A stretch of 64,000 bases of DNA, from the NCBI GenBank assembly GCA_963758025.1, contig CAVWUA010000030.1:180295-244294 (forward strand). The letters run 5' to 3'. Below, piece after piece: positions 37,426-47,925 of this stretch. Source of the stretch: CAVWUA01 sp963758025. Its GTDB lineage: Bacteria > Planctomycetota > Planctomycetia > Isosphaerales > Isosphaeraceae. A model generated the notes under the pieces. The model was given only the letters and a program-made list of their open reading frames with translations. It did not search any database and had not been told where the DNA came from. Within the stretch, counting starts at the first letter, position 1; each line of letters starts with the position of its first letter. A program made the translations under genes and the position numbers.

Positions 37426-39819
37426 TCAGTAAGACGCCTTCAGACGCAGGCTGGACTCCAGATCATCCAGACGGGTTTCCAGGTGCTGCAGCCGTTCGGG
37501 CGAGAGCTGATGATTGCCGAACCGGATTCCATAGAAGGCGTTCACAACCAGTTTCGGAACGTCGGAGACGGATTGAACCTCCTCCCCGCGCAAGGCGAGG
37601 GAGTCCGCCGCTCGTTGAGCGAATTCCAGGGGGGTCTCCCCCGGTGGACGTTCCAGACCGAACTCGGCGAGCAACTGGGCAAGCCGCCGGAAAGTGGCCA
37701 CCTCGGCCGCCAGATCGCCGCTGTCTCGGGTCGAACGTCGGAACCGTGAACTGAACGTTCGATCGATCCAGACGATCAGCCGGACAATCCCCACGATCAG
37801 CAGCATGAGGAAGAACGAGACGAGAAAACCCCGCACGCTGAAAAACGAGTTGATGTCCGGGAAGATCAACAGGCGGCGAATCTTTTTGCCCATCAGGGCA
37901 AACCCTTTCTTGGCGTCCGCCACGAGCGCCCAGAAGGGGTCGTAGATCAGCCGCTTCTGCCGTTCCTGATTGAAGCCGGCGACGTAAAAGACCCAGAGGT
38001 AACGGATGTAATCGCTCAGAGGTCGAAACCGGCGCGAGAGCCCGCCAACCTGCGAGACCACCTGCTCGCGGCCCGCCGCGGGGGTTGGATCGAGCGTCAA
38101 CCAGATCGGATGACCCTCGTCGCTCCGTCCGACCAGAGCCTCCACCCAGCTATGGGCATGCTTTTGCCGGACGACCATGACTTGCCCCAGTTCGTTCCAG
38201 TCTCCCCCCTTGAATCCGTTGATTAATCGAGTCGGGATGTTGATCGAGCGGAGCATCAGGGCCAGCGCACTGGCGAAGTACTCGCAATGCCCCTGCTTTC
38301 GATTGATGAGGAAGTCCTCGACCGGATCGATCGACCGATTCACACGATCCATACGCAGGGAATAGGTGTATCTACCGGAACTTTTCAGCATCCACTCCAA
38401 CGTCAACGCCCGTTCTTTCCATTGATCCTCGGAGAGGTCCGCGACGAACGGCGCGGAAAATTCGGCCAGGTGCGTTTTCAAAGGCTCGGGAACATCGAGC
38501 AGTCGAGGCTCCACAAGATCAAGGAGTTGTTGTTTGGTTAAAGATAAATCGGTCTTGTCCGTGGGGGCCAGAAGCCGTTCCAACGAGTTCGAAAGGGAGT
38601 TTGGCACAGGCAAAGGACTGCGATGTTCCCGGCGTCGGCGGTAGGGGAAACGTTCGCCCGGCTGCACGGTCATCGTCTCATTCGGGTTGGCATCCGGCGA
38701 GGAGATGACACGGTACTGGAACGGGCCGGGATTGAGGTTCACTCTGGCGACGTACGGAATGTTCGGGTGGAGCCCTTCGCGATAGATCATGCCGTCCACC
38801 TTGTTGAGCACAAGGTCGCCGCCAGACGCCCACTGGACCGGATGCAAACCGAAAAGGACGTCGCTGTCGGTGGATTCCAGACGGATCTCCTGGCGAAGGT
38901 AGCTCAGGGGGAGTTCCGGCTGAAATTTCGACTCCTGAAATTCCAGAGGCGAGACCGGCTGGCGAAACCAACGGCCCCCCTCGTAACTCGCCATGCTCAC
39001 GCCCCGCCAGAGGGGTTCTTCTCCGGCCCTCGTCCGCTGGTTCTCCTCGTTGTAGAGCTCGATGCTCATGACGACACTGTCGTTTTCGAGGATCTCGCCG
39101 ATCTGCCCGAGTCGGACCTCGCTGCTGAATCCCGAGAGATGCAACGACGATCCCCGCCCCTTCTGACTTCCTTTCGGGGAGCCCCACCGCGGCATGATCA
39201 GGAAGATCAGCCCTCCCAGGGCCAGCGTGGTTCCGGCCACCTTCAGGGCGGTGAGGACGAACGGGGCGTCGATGAGTCCCGGGTACGGCTCGCTCGGATC
39301 GATGTGCGGTTGAATCGTCACGCCCGGGGCCGTCTGAACCCGGCCGGCCTCGCGTTGCAGATGGAACAGGCCGAGCGTCCAGAGGGACACCAAGGCCCAG
39401 CCCATCAGGATGATGCCGACGCGGTCGGCCTGGCCGATGAAGGCGCCGATGAGCACCTGAGTCAACGCCAGCAAGAACAGGAACCAGTCGTCCAGGTTCG
39501 TCTTGGGCAAGAATATCTTGATTACTTGAAGATAGACCAGGAGGTGCCCGAGCGCCAGGATGAGATAGTTCTCGTCGTACCAGAATTCGAGGCCGCTCAA
39601 GGCGAACGAGCCGAGGCTCAGCAGGTTCGCCGCTCTGCGCGAGAGGCCCAGCCGGGGATTCCGATCGACGGTCAACAGGGCGATTGCCGAGGCGATCGCC
39701 ACTGCGGGCGGAAAGAGCCAGGCGACCGGATGATCGGTGTCCGCATCGATACTCAGGGACAGCGTCGCCAGAAAGAGCATCGCGTAAAAGCTGATGCGGT
39801 AGAGCCTTGTGAATTTCAT
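37426..39819 (-). CDS. TgpA-like membrane transglutaminase (DUF3488)
   Basis: 797 residues from the ATG at 39819, which overlaps the stop of the DUF58 gene (ATGA). Five to six N-terminal helices (FYAMLFLATLSLSI, AWLFPPAVAIASAIALLTV, FLFLLALTQVLIGAFIG, GIILMGWALVSLWTLG) are followed by a periplasmic transglutaminase core. Its Cys-His-Asp triad lies in RKQGHCEYFASALALMLRSI, KHAHSWVEALV and LTLDPTPAA. A last helix (FFLMLLIVGIVRLIVW) leads to a cytoplasmic DUF4129 tail. MoxR-DUF58-TgpA operons are widespread; the substrate of the enzyme is unknown. Confidence 0.92.
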   Translation of the reverse strand: MKFTRLYRISFYAMLFLATLSLSIDADTDHPVAWLFPPAVAIASAIALLTVDRNPRLGLSRRAANLLSLGSFALSGLEFWYDENYLILALGHLLVYLQVIKIFLPKTNLDDWFLFLLALTQVLIGAFIGQADRVGIILMGWALVSLWTLGLFHLQREAGRVQTAPGVTIQPHIDPSEPYPGLIDAPFVLTALKVAGTTLALGGLIFLIMPRWGSPKGSQKGRGSSLHLSGFSSEVRLGQIGEILENDSVVMSIELYNEENQRTRAGEEPLWRGVSMASYEGGRWFRQPVSPLEFQESKFQPELPLSYLRQEIRLESTDSDVLFGLHPVQWASGGDLVLNKVDGMIYREGLHPNIPYVARVNLNPGPFQYRVISSPDANPNETMTVQPGERFPYRRRREHRSPLPVPNSLSNSLERLLAPTDKTDLSLTKQQLLDLVEPRLLDVPEPLKTHLAEFSAPFVADLSEDQWKERALTLEWMLKSSGRYTYSLRMDRVNRSIDPVEDFLINRKQGHCEYFASALALMLRSINIPTRLINGFKGGDWNELGQVMVVRQKHAHSWVEALVGRSDEGHPIWLTLDPTPAAGREQVVSQVGGLSRRFRPLSDYIRYLWVFYVAGFNQERQKRLIYDPFWALVADAKKGFALMGKKIRRLLIFPDINSFFSVRGFLVSFFLMLLIVGIVRLIVWIDRTFSSRFRRSTRDSGDLAAEVATFRRLAQLLAEFGLERPPGETPLEFAQRAADSLALRGEEVQSVSDVPKLVVNAFYGIRFGNHQLSPERLQHLETRLDDLESSLRLKASY

Positions 39820-41216
39820 TTCTGGTTCTCCCGAGCCTCGACGCGTGTCGGGATCGCCCATCCGGATGTCCCCGGAGCGGAGGATTCCGGGTCGAGTGTC
39901 GGCGGGATCAACCGGTGTGACCGGCTTTCGGACGTATTACCATCCGCCTGGCGACGGGGGGCGAATTCCGGCGAACCGCCCTCGTAATGGACGAATTCCG
40001 CCAGGTCCCCCTTGGAGGCATCGAGCAGGATCGCCCGATTGATCATGCCCCGCGTCGAGGTTTCCGACAGTCGGGTTGAGCGGTCGATTTCCTCGATCAG
40101 GTTGATCGGCCGGGTCGAAACGATGACCAGCAGGGCCTCGCGCAGCGAACTGGGCGGCAGCGCGTCGAAGAGACTGAAAAGTTGCCCCTCCGCCGACGGC
40201 CGCATCACGGCCAGTTGTTCGAGCATCTCGTGCAAGAGCTTGATCGAGGCCGGTCCTTGCCGGATGCCCGGTGTCGGTCCCGTCCAGCCGAGGATCAGCC
40301 GGCGCCCCTGGTGGCGGCAGGTCTCCACACAGGCCGTCGCCATGAACCGAATCGCCTCTTCCAGAGCCTCACGCTGGTCGGCCGTCACCTTGCTCCGAGG
40401 GAGCCACGGGTCGAGCAACAGGGCCAGGTCCTGCTCGCTCTGCTGCTCGAACTCCTTGACCATCGGCTGGCCGAGCCGGGCGGTTGTTCGCCAGTGGATC
40501 CAGCGCGGGCTGTCACCGGGGCGGTAATCGCGCAGTCCGTGGTACTCCTCCTGCATCGCGGAACGGTCGTGACGACGCCCTCGGCGGGTTTCGGTCGATT
40601 CCCGATAGATCTGGAGCCAGCGGCGGGACAACTGCCCGATCCGCGGATAGACCGTCAATTCACCGGATGCGGGGACGATCAACTGCCGTTCCAGAAGTCC
40701 GAACGGGGAGCGTGTGATGAGCTCCAGGGCCCCGAATTGATAGCGGCCTCGCACGGGGCTCGGCCCCTGCCAGCGAATCCGATCCCGCGATCGGCCCGGC
40801 ACCCTCGCGAAGATGATGCGCGGCGTCACCCGGTTCGCTCCCGGAATCGTCCGGTCCAGCGGAACCAGGTCATCCTTCAAGACCAGGGCCAGCGACGCAC
40901 TCCAGCGGCGGTCGTTCTCCAGCACGTAGGAGAGGGTGAGCGGGTCTCCCTCAAAGACGTAACTCGGCGTGCGGCGGCTCGCTCTCAAGCGGCGGAGCAT
41001 TCCCGCGCTGACGAGCACCGAGGCCACGATCGGCCCGGCGGCCAGGCCGGAAATCAAGAGCACCAGATTGCTCTGCTGATACAGGCCGATGATGAGCAAG
41101 GCGACCCAGATGATGAAATAACCCCGGCCCTCGCGCGTGAGCTTCAAGCGCTGGTTGGGCTTCAGGCCAACCGCCGCCCAGCGGGCCAGCGTTCTCAGGT
41201 TCCGGCGCTTGGCCAT
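39816..41216 (-). CDS. DUF58 protein (vWA-like partner of MoxR)
   Basis: 466 residues. An N-terminal hairpin of two helices (GYFIIWVALLIIGLYQQSNL and VLLISGLAAGPIVASVLVSA) anchors a large cytoplasmic or periplasmic part. The DUF58 signature EYHGLRDYRPGDSPRWIHWR and MVKEFEQQSEQDLALLLDPW is present. The vWA-like segment lacks the complete MIDAS pattern, as usual for DUF58. It is 89 bases downstream of MoxR and coupled to the transglutaminase gene by a 4-base overlap, so the three act as one complex in the MoxR chaperone scheme. Confidence 0.92.
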   Translation of the reverse strand: MAKRRNLRTLARWAAVGLKPNQRLKLTREGRGYFIIWVALLIIGLYQQSNLVLLISGLAAGPIVASVLVSAGMLRRLRASRRTPSYVFEGDPLTLSYVLENDRRWSASLALVLKDDLVPLDRTIPGANRVTPRIIFARVPGRSRDRIRWQGPSPVRGRYQFGALELITRSPFGLLERQLIVPASGELTVYPRIGQLSRRWLQIYRESTETRRGRRHDRSAMQEEYHGLRDYRPGDSPRWIHWRTTARLGQPMVKEFEQQSEQDLALLLDPWLPRSKVTADQREALEEAIRFMATACVETCRHQGRRLILGWTGPTPGIRQGPASIKLLHEMLEQLAVMRPSAEGQLFSLFDALPPSSLREALLVIVSTRPINLIEEIDRSTRLSETSTRGMINRAILLDASKGDLAEFVHYEGGSPEFAPRRQADGNTSESRSHRLIPPTLDPESSAPGTSGWAIPTRVEARENQK

Positions 41217-41305
41217 GAAGTCGCCTCGGCTCGGCCAGGGGAGGGAAATCGTCCAGGGAGCTTGACTGTTTTCGCGACGAACGAGCGTTGATCGGGCCGC
41301 AACGG

Positions 41306-42286
41306 TCAGGCGGGCACGCGGATGCGATCCACGAGATCACGGATGACCGATTCGGCCGCGCCGAATTCCCCGGCCTGGAGGAACGATTTGCCGACCACGC
41401 GGTGGGCCAGCACGGGGGCGCACAACTGCTTGATGTCATCGGGCACGACGAAATCACGTCCGGAAACCAGGGCCAGGCTCTGCGCGGCCCGGTAGAGGGT
41501 CAAGGCCCCTCGCGTACTCACGCCGACGTGCAGGTCCTCGTTCTCGCGCGTGGAGTGGACGATGTCGAGCAGATAATCGGCGATCGCGTCGTCCACCCGG
41601 ATGCGACGGACGGCATGTTGAAGATCGATCACGTCGGCCGAGGTGAGGACCGGCTTGAGGTCCTGGACAGGCTCGCCTCCACGATGGCTGGTCAGGATAT
41701 TCCGCTCGGCGGAGCGCAGGGGATATCCCACGCGGAGGCGGATCATGAACCGGTCGAGCTGGCTCTCGGGCAGAACGTAGGTGCCTTCGAATTCGAACGG
41801 GTTCTGCGTGGCGATGACGAGGAACGGCAGTTCCAGCGAGTAGGATTTCCCCTCGATGGAAATTTGCTGGTCGCCCATCGCCTCCAGCAACGCGCTCTGG
41901 GTTCGTGGCGTGGTGCGGTTGATTTCATCGGCGAGGATCACGTTGGCGAAGATCGGCCCTTTTTTGAAGACGAAATCGCCGCTGCTGGCGTTGTAGATGC
42001 TCGATCCGAGGATGTCCGAGGGGAGAAGGTCCGGCGTGAACTGGATCCGGTGAAAGGAGCAATCGATACTCGCGGCCAAGGCCCGCGCGAGCAAGGTCTT
42101 GCCGACTCCCGGTACATCCTCGATCAGGATGTGTCCCTCGGCCAGAAGCGCGACGACCGCCAGGCGAATGACCTCGGGATTACCAAGAACTACCGACCCA
42201 ACGTTATCGATCAGCCGGTTCAATAACAACGCGGGTTGAGTCGTCGCCGGAGAACGATCCTCGGCGGCCAGCGGTTGAGAATTCAT
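41306..42286 (-). CDS. MoxR-family AAA+ ATPase
   Basis: 326 residues. Walker A is EDVPGVGKTLLARALA and Walker B is VILADEINRTTPRTQSALLE. Sensor 1 is FLVIATQNPFEFEGTY; the arginine-finger region is LPESQLDRFMIRLRVGYP. The C-terminal lid contains VSTRGALTLYRAAQSLAL. MoxR proteins act as chaperone-like ATPases that mature vWA partner proteins. It is the first gene of the MoxR-DUF58-transglutaminase(-YchF) block and is divergent from the antiporter. Confidence 0.95.
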   Translation of the reverse strand: MNSQPLAAEDRSPATTQPALLLNRLIDNVGSVVLGNPEVIRLAVVALLAEGHILIEDVPGVGKTLLARALAASIDCSFHRIQFTPDLLPSDILGSSIYNASSGDFVFKKGPIFANVILADEINRTTPRTQSALLEAMGDQQISIEGKSYSLELPFLVIATQNPFEFEGTYVLPESQLDRFMIRLRVGYPLRSAERNILTSHRGGEPVQDLKPVLTSADVIDLQHAVRRIRVDDAIADYLLDIVHSTRENEDLHVGVSTRGALTLYRAAQSLALVSGRDFVVPDDIKQLCAPVLAHRVVGKSFLQAGEFGAAESVIRDLVDRIRVPA

Positions 42287-42602
42287 GCATTACCCTTCGG
42301 TACGCGATCCGAGCCTCGTCTGGTTCCCAGCATGCATTCCACTACTGGAAGAGTATAAGCGAAGGGCAGGGCGGCTGCCAACGGACGCGGAGCCTCCAGG
42401 CCCACGTTTCCGATTGGGTTCGATCGCGGTAGGGAATCTCTCAATGACCGCGAAGGCGGGAAATCCACCCGACGGATCAGGGGTTTGGTATCACACTGGG
42501 CACCATTCTTGCAGAGTCAGTTGTTTCTGGTTTGAGGAGATCGTGTCGTCAGGTTCGTCTCTGGCGTCGGGCGGCTCTGATTTGGGGAGGGAATGCCCCG
42601 CG
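42287..42602. promoter_or_regulatory. Divergent intergenic region between moxR and the antiporter
   Basis: 316 bases. Open frames cross it but show no family residues. GGGAGGGA at about 42585-42592 is the antiporter RBS. No convincing promoter pair was identified by eye on either strand. Confidence 0.4.
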
Positions 42603-43864
42603 ATGCATATCCTGCTGGTCTTCGCAATCACACTTCATATCGCGGTCCTCATCTCGGAACGCTGCGCACCGGAGCGTCCTGTCCACGGCGGTCCTTTTTC
42701 TAGGCGTCGGTTTTCTCTCTGGCCCCGGGGTGTTCCAGTGGACCCAACTCGAAGCGACGACCCCCGTCGTTTCCAAGTTCGCGGAACTGGCGCTTTTCAG
42801 CGTGTTGTTCACGGACGGCATGAACCTCAGCCTCAATCGATTGCGGAAGGCCTGGCGGCTCCCTGGTCGTGCCTTGCTCTTCGGACTCCCGCTCACGCTG
42901 ATCGGCACGGCATTGCTGGCTCATACGATTGTGGGGTTGCCCTGGATGGATTCGTTTCTCCTGGGGGCCGTGCTCAGCCCGACCGACCCGGTCTTTGCCT
43001 CGGCCATTGTCGGACGCGAGGAAGTCCCGGAACGCCTGCGACTGTTGCTCAATGCCGAGAGTGGCGTCAACGACGGCATCGTCCTGCCAATCATCGTGAT
43101 CATTCTCGCCTGGTCGGGTATGCCGGACGTTTCCACGGCGAAGGTCCTCGGCGAAGTGGTGCTCGGCGTGGCCCTGGGGGTTCTCGTGCCCTGGGTGGCG
43201 ATCCGCCTGGAACGGATCTCATTCTTCTCGGCTCATGCCGCGTATGAGCCTTTTTGGGCGTTCTCGATTGGCTTGCTCGTCTACTCCCTCTGCTGGATGA
43301 CCAACGCCAACGAATATCTCGCCGCGTTCATCGCGGGTGTGACACTCGCCAGCATCGGCCCCAGCGCCGAAAAGCGTTTCGAGGGTTCGGGGAACACCTC
43401 GCCGAATTATTGAAACTCGCGGCGATCCTCGTCTTCGGCGCCTTGATTTCCCCGGAGCCGCTCACGCGGATGACCTCCTGGAGCTATCTCTTCGTGTTCC
43501 TGGTCCTCGTCCTGGTTCGCCCGGTCGCCCTGGGAATCGCCCTGCTCGGCAGCGAACTCTCCCGACGGGAACGCATCGTGGCGGCCTGGTTTGGGCCTCG
43601 GGGGTTTGCCTCCGTGGTCTTCGGCTTGCTCATTCTGAAAATCAACCTGGAAAATTCGGACGTCCTCTTCATCCTGGCCGCCATGGTGATTTCCGGGTCG
43701 ATCATCGCCCACTCTTCAACCGATGTCCTCCTGCGCGTTGGCTGCAACCCTCCGAGGACGACGCGAACGAGCAATCGGACGACGAAGAACCGGTTGATAA
43801 TGAGAAAAGCGAACCCGAGGAAGAGTCTCCCGCCGTTCCCCTGTCGCGAACCGATGGCCGCTAG
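42603..43864 (+). CDS. Na+/H+ antiporter (CPA1, NhaP-like), three frameshifts
   Basis: Begins MHILLVFAITLHIAVLISER at 42603, moves frame at about 42660-42680 to RSVLSTAVLFLGVGFLSGPG, again at about 43385 to LAELLKLAAILVFGALISPE, and a third time at about 43735. The last frame gives the acidic tail RWLQPSEDDANEQSDDEEPV ending at 43864. The transport signature is intact: LGAVLSPTDPVFASAIVG (CPA1 family, ion-binding Asp) and LNAESGVNDGIVLPIIVIIL (Asn-Asp). About 12 helices are predicted. Exchange of cytosolic Na+ for H+ in the inner membrane. The acidic tail appearing after the third shift supports sequencing indels rather than decay. Confidence 0.85.
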
Positions 43865-44029
43865 CCACGTCAATTCTCCTTTCCCACCTCGCCAAGAGTT
43901 TTCTTGCGACATTTGATGGTCTGATGTTAAACTTTATTCCAAGAAGCCTGGTTCGGGGTGCGCAAGGAGCGTGTTTCGGATCGGACTGCGGATTCGAACC
44001 TTCCGAACACCAGAAGGGGGGATAGGCTG

Positions 44030-45358
44030 ATGTTCCGATACGCCCTGGGTCAGAACCGGAGTTGCGACGGGGTGACACGTCGTGATTTCTTGCGGGTGGG
44101 ATCTCTGACGGCCCTCGGTCTGAGCCTGCCCGGCCTGCTCCGCGCCGAGACTCTGGCGGGTGAGAGCCTGCGGGGGAAGAAGGACATCTCCTGCATCCTC
44201 GTCTGGCTCCAGGGGGGGATCAGCCATATCGACAGCTTCGACCCCAAGCCCGAGGCCCCCTCGGAAGTCCGCGGCGAGTTCGGGATCATCGATACCAACG
44301 TGCCGGGCATCCAGCTTTGCGACCCCTTGCCCAGGCTGGCCGTGCATCAGGACAAGTATTCGATTCTCCGTTCGCTCAACCCGCGTAACGGGTCGCACGG
44401 CGTCGCCGACGCGTACATGATGTCCGGTCACAAGTTCAACCAGGCATTGACCTTTCCGAGCTACGGCGCGGTGATTTCGAAGGAACGGGGCGGACGCGAG
44501 AGCATGCCCCCCTACATCCAGATCGGCACCCGGATCGACCAGCGATTCGGGGGCGGCGTCGCCGGGTTCCTGGGCGATCAGTACAACCCGTTCGTCCTGA
44601 CGGACGATCCCTCCCGGCCCAATTTCCGGGTCCGTGACGTGTCCATGTCCGGCAATGTCGATCGCGAGCGGTTCGACCGCCGGATGAAGGCCCTGGAGGC
44701 CGTGGACACCTGGCAAGAGCGGCTGGAGTCGAACCCGTCGGCCATCGAAGCGTCCGACACGTTCTACGAGAAAGCGTACAGCCTGATCACCGCGCCCCGG
44801 GCCAAGCGGGCCTTTGACATCGAGATGGAAGACCCCCGCATGCGCGACCGCTACGGCCGTCACTCGATCGGGCAGGGCTGCTTGCTGGCTCGTCGCCTGG
44901 TCGAGTCGGGTGTGCGGTTCGTCACCGTCACCGATGGCGGCTGGGACACGCACCAGAACAACTTCACCTCGTTGAAAGATCGACTCCTGCCCCGGCTCGA
45001 CGAAGCGCTGTCGGCCCTCTTCCAGGACCTCTCGGATCGCGGACTCCTCGACTCGACCCTGGTCGTCTGCCTGAGCGACTTCGGCCGCACGCCCAAGGTC
45101 AACCCCTCGGCGGGGCGCGATCACTGGTCCACGGCGGGAATCGCCCTGATGTCGGGCGCCGGCCTGAAGCCGGGACAGGCGGTGGGCCGCACGAACGCCC
45201 TGGGCGAGCAGCCGATCGAAGCCCCGTACTACACCGAGGATGTCTCCGCGACGATCTACGATCGCCTGGGGATTCCGCTCGACACCACCCACCACACTCC
45301 GGACGGCCGCCCGATCCAGGTGAATTATGAGGGCCGGGTGATCCGCGAGCTGATCTGA
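44030..45358 (+). CDS. DUF1501 Tat-exported protein
   Basis: 442 residues from the ATG at 44030, chosen over an upstream ATG because it places the Tat signal VTRRDFLRVGSLTALGLSLP near the N-terminus. DUF1501 landmarks: ILVWLQGGISHIDSFDPKPE, SHGVADAYMMSGHK, WDTHQNN and VCLSDFGRTPKVNPSAGRDH. The fold is alkaline-phosphatase/sulfatase-like, but the catalytic nucleophile is absent. DUF1501 genes usually sit with DUF1549/DUF1553 cytochrome-like genes, as here (next gene), and the pair is thought to act in the periplasm on complex glycans. Activity unproven. Confidence 0.88.
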   Translation: MFRYALGQNRSCDGVTRRDFLRVGSLTALGLSLPGLLRAETLAGESLRGKKDISCILVWLQGGISHIDSFDPKPEAPSEVRGEFGIIDTNVPGIQLCDPLPRLAVHQDKYSILRSLNPRNGSHGVADAYMMSGHKFNQALTFPSYGAVISKERGGRESMPPYIQIGTRIDQRFGGGVAGFLGDQYNPFVLTDDPSRPNFRVRDVSMSGNVDRERFDRRMKALEAVDTWQERLESNPSAIEASDTFYEKAYSLITAPRAKRAFDIEMEDPRMRDRYGRHSIGQGCLLARRLVESGVRFVTVTDGGWDTHQNNFTSLKDRLLPRLDEALSALFQDLSDRGLLDSTLVVCLSDFGRTPKVNPSAGRDHWSTAGIALMSGAGLKPGQAVGRTNALGEQPIEAPYYTEDVSATIYDRLGIPLDTTHHTPDGRPIQVNYEGRVIRELI

Positions 45359-45571
45359 AGCTGAACTCCGTGCCGCGCCAGGGTGAGCGTCGTTTCCGGA
45401 TTCCGCAAAGAGCCGGTTCGACGCTCGCCCTTGATTGAAAACGGACGGGACTGTCTTGGCGGCGCGTTCGTATTGTGGGACACTCCAGGTAGCGTTCGAT
45501 TTGCTTCCTTGATCGATGGATTCTCTCCGCCCATCCTTCCTTCCTGAAGCCTCGCGGGAGCACCTTCCCTG

Positions 45572-47884
45572 ATGCGACCCGGCTTTCCGCTCGTTCTTCT
45601 GCTGATCTCGTGTCTTCCTGGCGGCGTAACCTTCGCGGCAGACCCTCCGTCTTCCGAAGCATTTGCCCCACCGGAATCCTTTGCGCCCGAGCAGCAGAAT
45701 CACTGGGCCTATCAGATTCCCACACGACCCGCGCTGCCGGACGTGAAGGACAACGCCTGGGGCCGCAACCCGATCGACCGATTCATCCTGGCCCAGATCG
45801 AGGAATTCGGCTTCGAGCATGCCCCGGAAGCGGAACGGGTGGACCTGATCCGTCGCGTCACCTACGACCTGACCGGCTTGCCACCGACACCGGGCGAGGT
45901 CCAAGCCTTTCTGGAAGACGATCGCCCCGACGCCTATGAGCGGGTTGTCGATCGGCTCCTGGCCTCCTCTCGTTATGGCGAGCGCTGGGCACAACACTGG
46001 CTCGACCTCGCCCACTATGCCGATACGAACGGCTTCGAGCTGGACGCCGAGCGCCCCGATGCCTGGCGCTATCGCGACTGGGTCGTCCGGGCCTACAACA
46101 GCGACATGCCGTACGACCGTTTCGTGACCCTCCAACTGGCGGGGGACGAGGCCGAGCCTGGAGATCATAACGCGTTAATTGCCACGGGTTTCGGGCGTTG
46201 CGGCCCGCGCGAGGTGGTCGGCGGGAACATCATCCCGGAGGTCAAGCGGCAATCCGAACTGACCGAGATCACGACGACCGTCAGCTCGGTCTTCCTCGGC
46301 TTGACGATGGGCTGCGCACGTTGCCATGACCACAAGTTCGACGCGATCCCGACGACCGATTACTACCGGCTCCAGGCCATCTTCGCGGGTGTCGAGTTGA
46401 CGGATGTGCCGATTGCTTCGAAGGATGCGGAGACCGCCTATGGCAAGGCGGTCCAGACTTTGGCCGAGGCCACCGCGCCGCTCAAGAAGCAAATGGCGGA
46501 GCTGGAAGCCCCCTTTCGGGACGCCCTGCGGACACAGAAACGGGCGGCGCTGACCGAGCAAGAACGCGCGGTGCTGGACATTCCCGAGTCGGAGCGAACA
46601 GCGACACAGAAAAAGATGGCCGAGGGGGCCCAGCTGCCCTCAACATCACCTGGGAAGAAGTCGCGGAGGCCGTGGCGCGGGACCCCGAGATTCACGCGGA
46701 ACGCGAGCGGCTCAAGCGGGCCATTCACGAGATCGAGGTCACCCGTCCCGATCCTCCCGCGAAGGCGATGGCCCTGGTCGAGACGGGGACTGACGCCCCC
46801 GAGACCTTCACCCTCGTGCGGGGAGATCCCCAACAGAAAGGGGTGCGTGTCCAGCCTCGCCCCCCTGGGATTCTGCTCGCGGCGCAACCGGACGAAGCCT
46901 TCCCGGAACCGATCTCCCAACCATCGGCCTCTTCCACGGGGCGTCGGCTCGCCCTGGCTCGCTGGTTGACCCGCGCCGACAATCCGCTCACGGCGCGCGT
47001 GATCGTCAACCGGCTCTGGCAGCACCATTTCGGCCGGGGGATCGTCGCCACACCGAATGATTTCGGCGTCCGTGGCGAACCCCCGTCACACCCGCTTTTG
47101 CTCGACTGGCTGGCCGTCGAACTGGTCGAGAACGGCTGGCGGCTCAAGCCGATCCACCGCATGATGGTCTGCTCGGCGACCTACCGCCAGGCGTCGAGTT
47201 ATCGAAATACTCAGCAGTCGCACGATGATCCGGAAAACATCCTTTTCTGGCGCATGAAACCCCGGCGGCGGGAGGCCGAGGCTCTGCGCGATGCCATGCT
47301 CGCCGTCACAGGCGAGCTGAACGACGCCATGAACGGCCCGGGCGTGCGTGTACCGATCGAGCAAGAGATCGAGGACCTGATTTTCACCGAGGCCGAGGTT
47401 GTGGACCTCTGGCCCGAGACCCTCGACCCTCGCGAACACCGACGACGGTCACTCTACCTGTATCGCAAGCGGAACGTCCGTTACGCGATGTTCGACGCCT
47501 TCGACGCCCCTGATACGCAGACCGCCTGCGCCCGACGCGATATCAGTACGCACGCGCTACAGGCCCTGGTGCTTCTCAACAGTGCCTTCGCCATCGACCG
47601 GGCCAAGGCCCTCTCGGGTCGCCTCTACCAGGATGAGCCGTTCCGCGAGGAGGATCGGATCCGCCGCTGTTATCAATGCGTCCTGTCCCGTGCGCCGACG
47701 CCCCGAGAACAGGAACAGTGCGCGGGCATTCCTTCAGGCGCAGACGGACCGGCTTCGCGGGCGAGACAACCTCGCCAGCCCCAATCCTCCCGCCCCCGCC
47801 GAGATCGACGCGGCCGAGGCGGCGGCCTGGGTGGATTTCTGCCTGGCGATGCTCAACTGCAACGAATTCGTTTACGTCCCCTGA
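45572..47884 (+). CDS. DUF1549/DUF1553 (PSD1-type) cytochrome-like protein, two frameshifts
   Basis: Signal peptide MRPGFPLVLLLISCLPGGVT; DUF1549 follows (NPIDRFILAQIEEFGFEHAP, RRVTYDLTGLPPTP, RYGERWAQHWLDLAHYADTN, LQLAGDE). A CXXCH motif is present in LTMGCARCHDHKFDAIPTTD. The frame shifts near 46635 to LNITWEEVAEAVARDPEIHA, then DUF1553 follows (RRLALARWLTRADNPLTARV, NRLWQHHFGRGIV, DFGVRGEPPSHPLLLDWLA, QALVLLNS). It shifts again near 47715 to ARAFLQAQTDRLRGRD and ends NCNEFVYVP at 47884. It lacks the N-terminal cytochrome c domain seen in longer relatives. Flanked by two DUF1501 genes, it belongs to the planctomycete PSCyt systems. Confidence 0.87.
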
Positions 47885-47925
47885 TCGATCCCGTTTTTCC
47901 GGCTGGCGGCTTTCCGAGGAGAATC

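Noticed and set aside
43934..46168. 744-codon minus-strand frame opposite DUF1501/PSD1
   Set aside because: Antisense shadow; overlaps two genes with strong family motifs.
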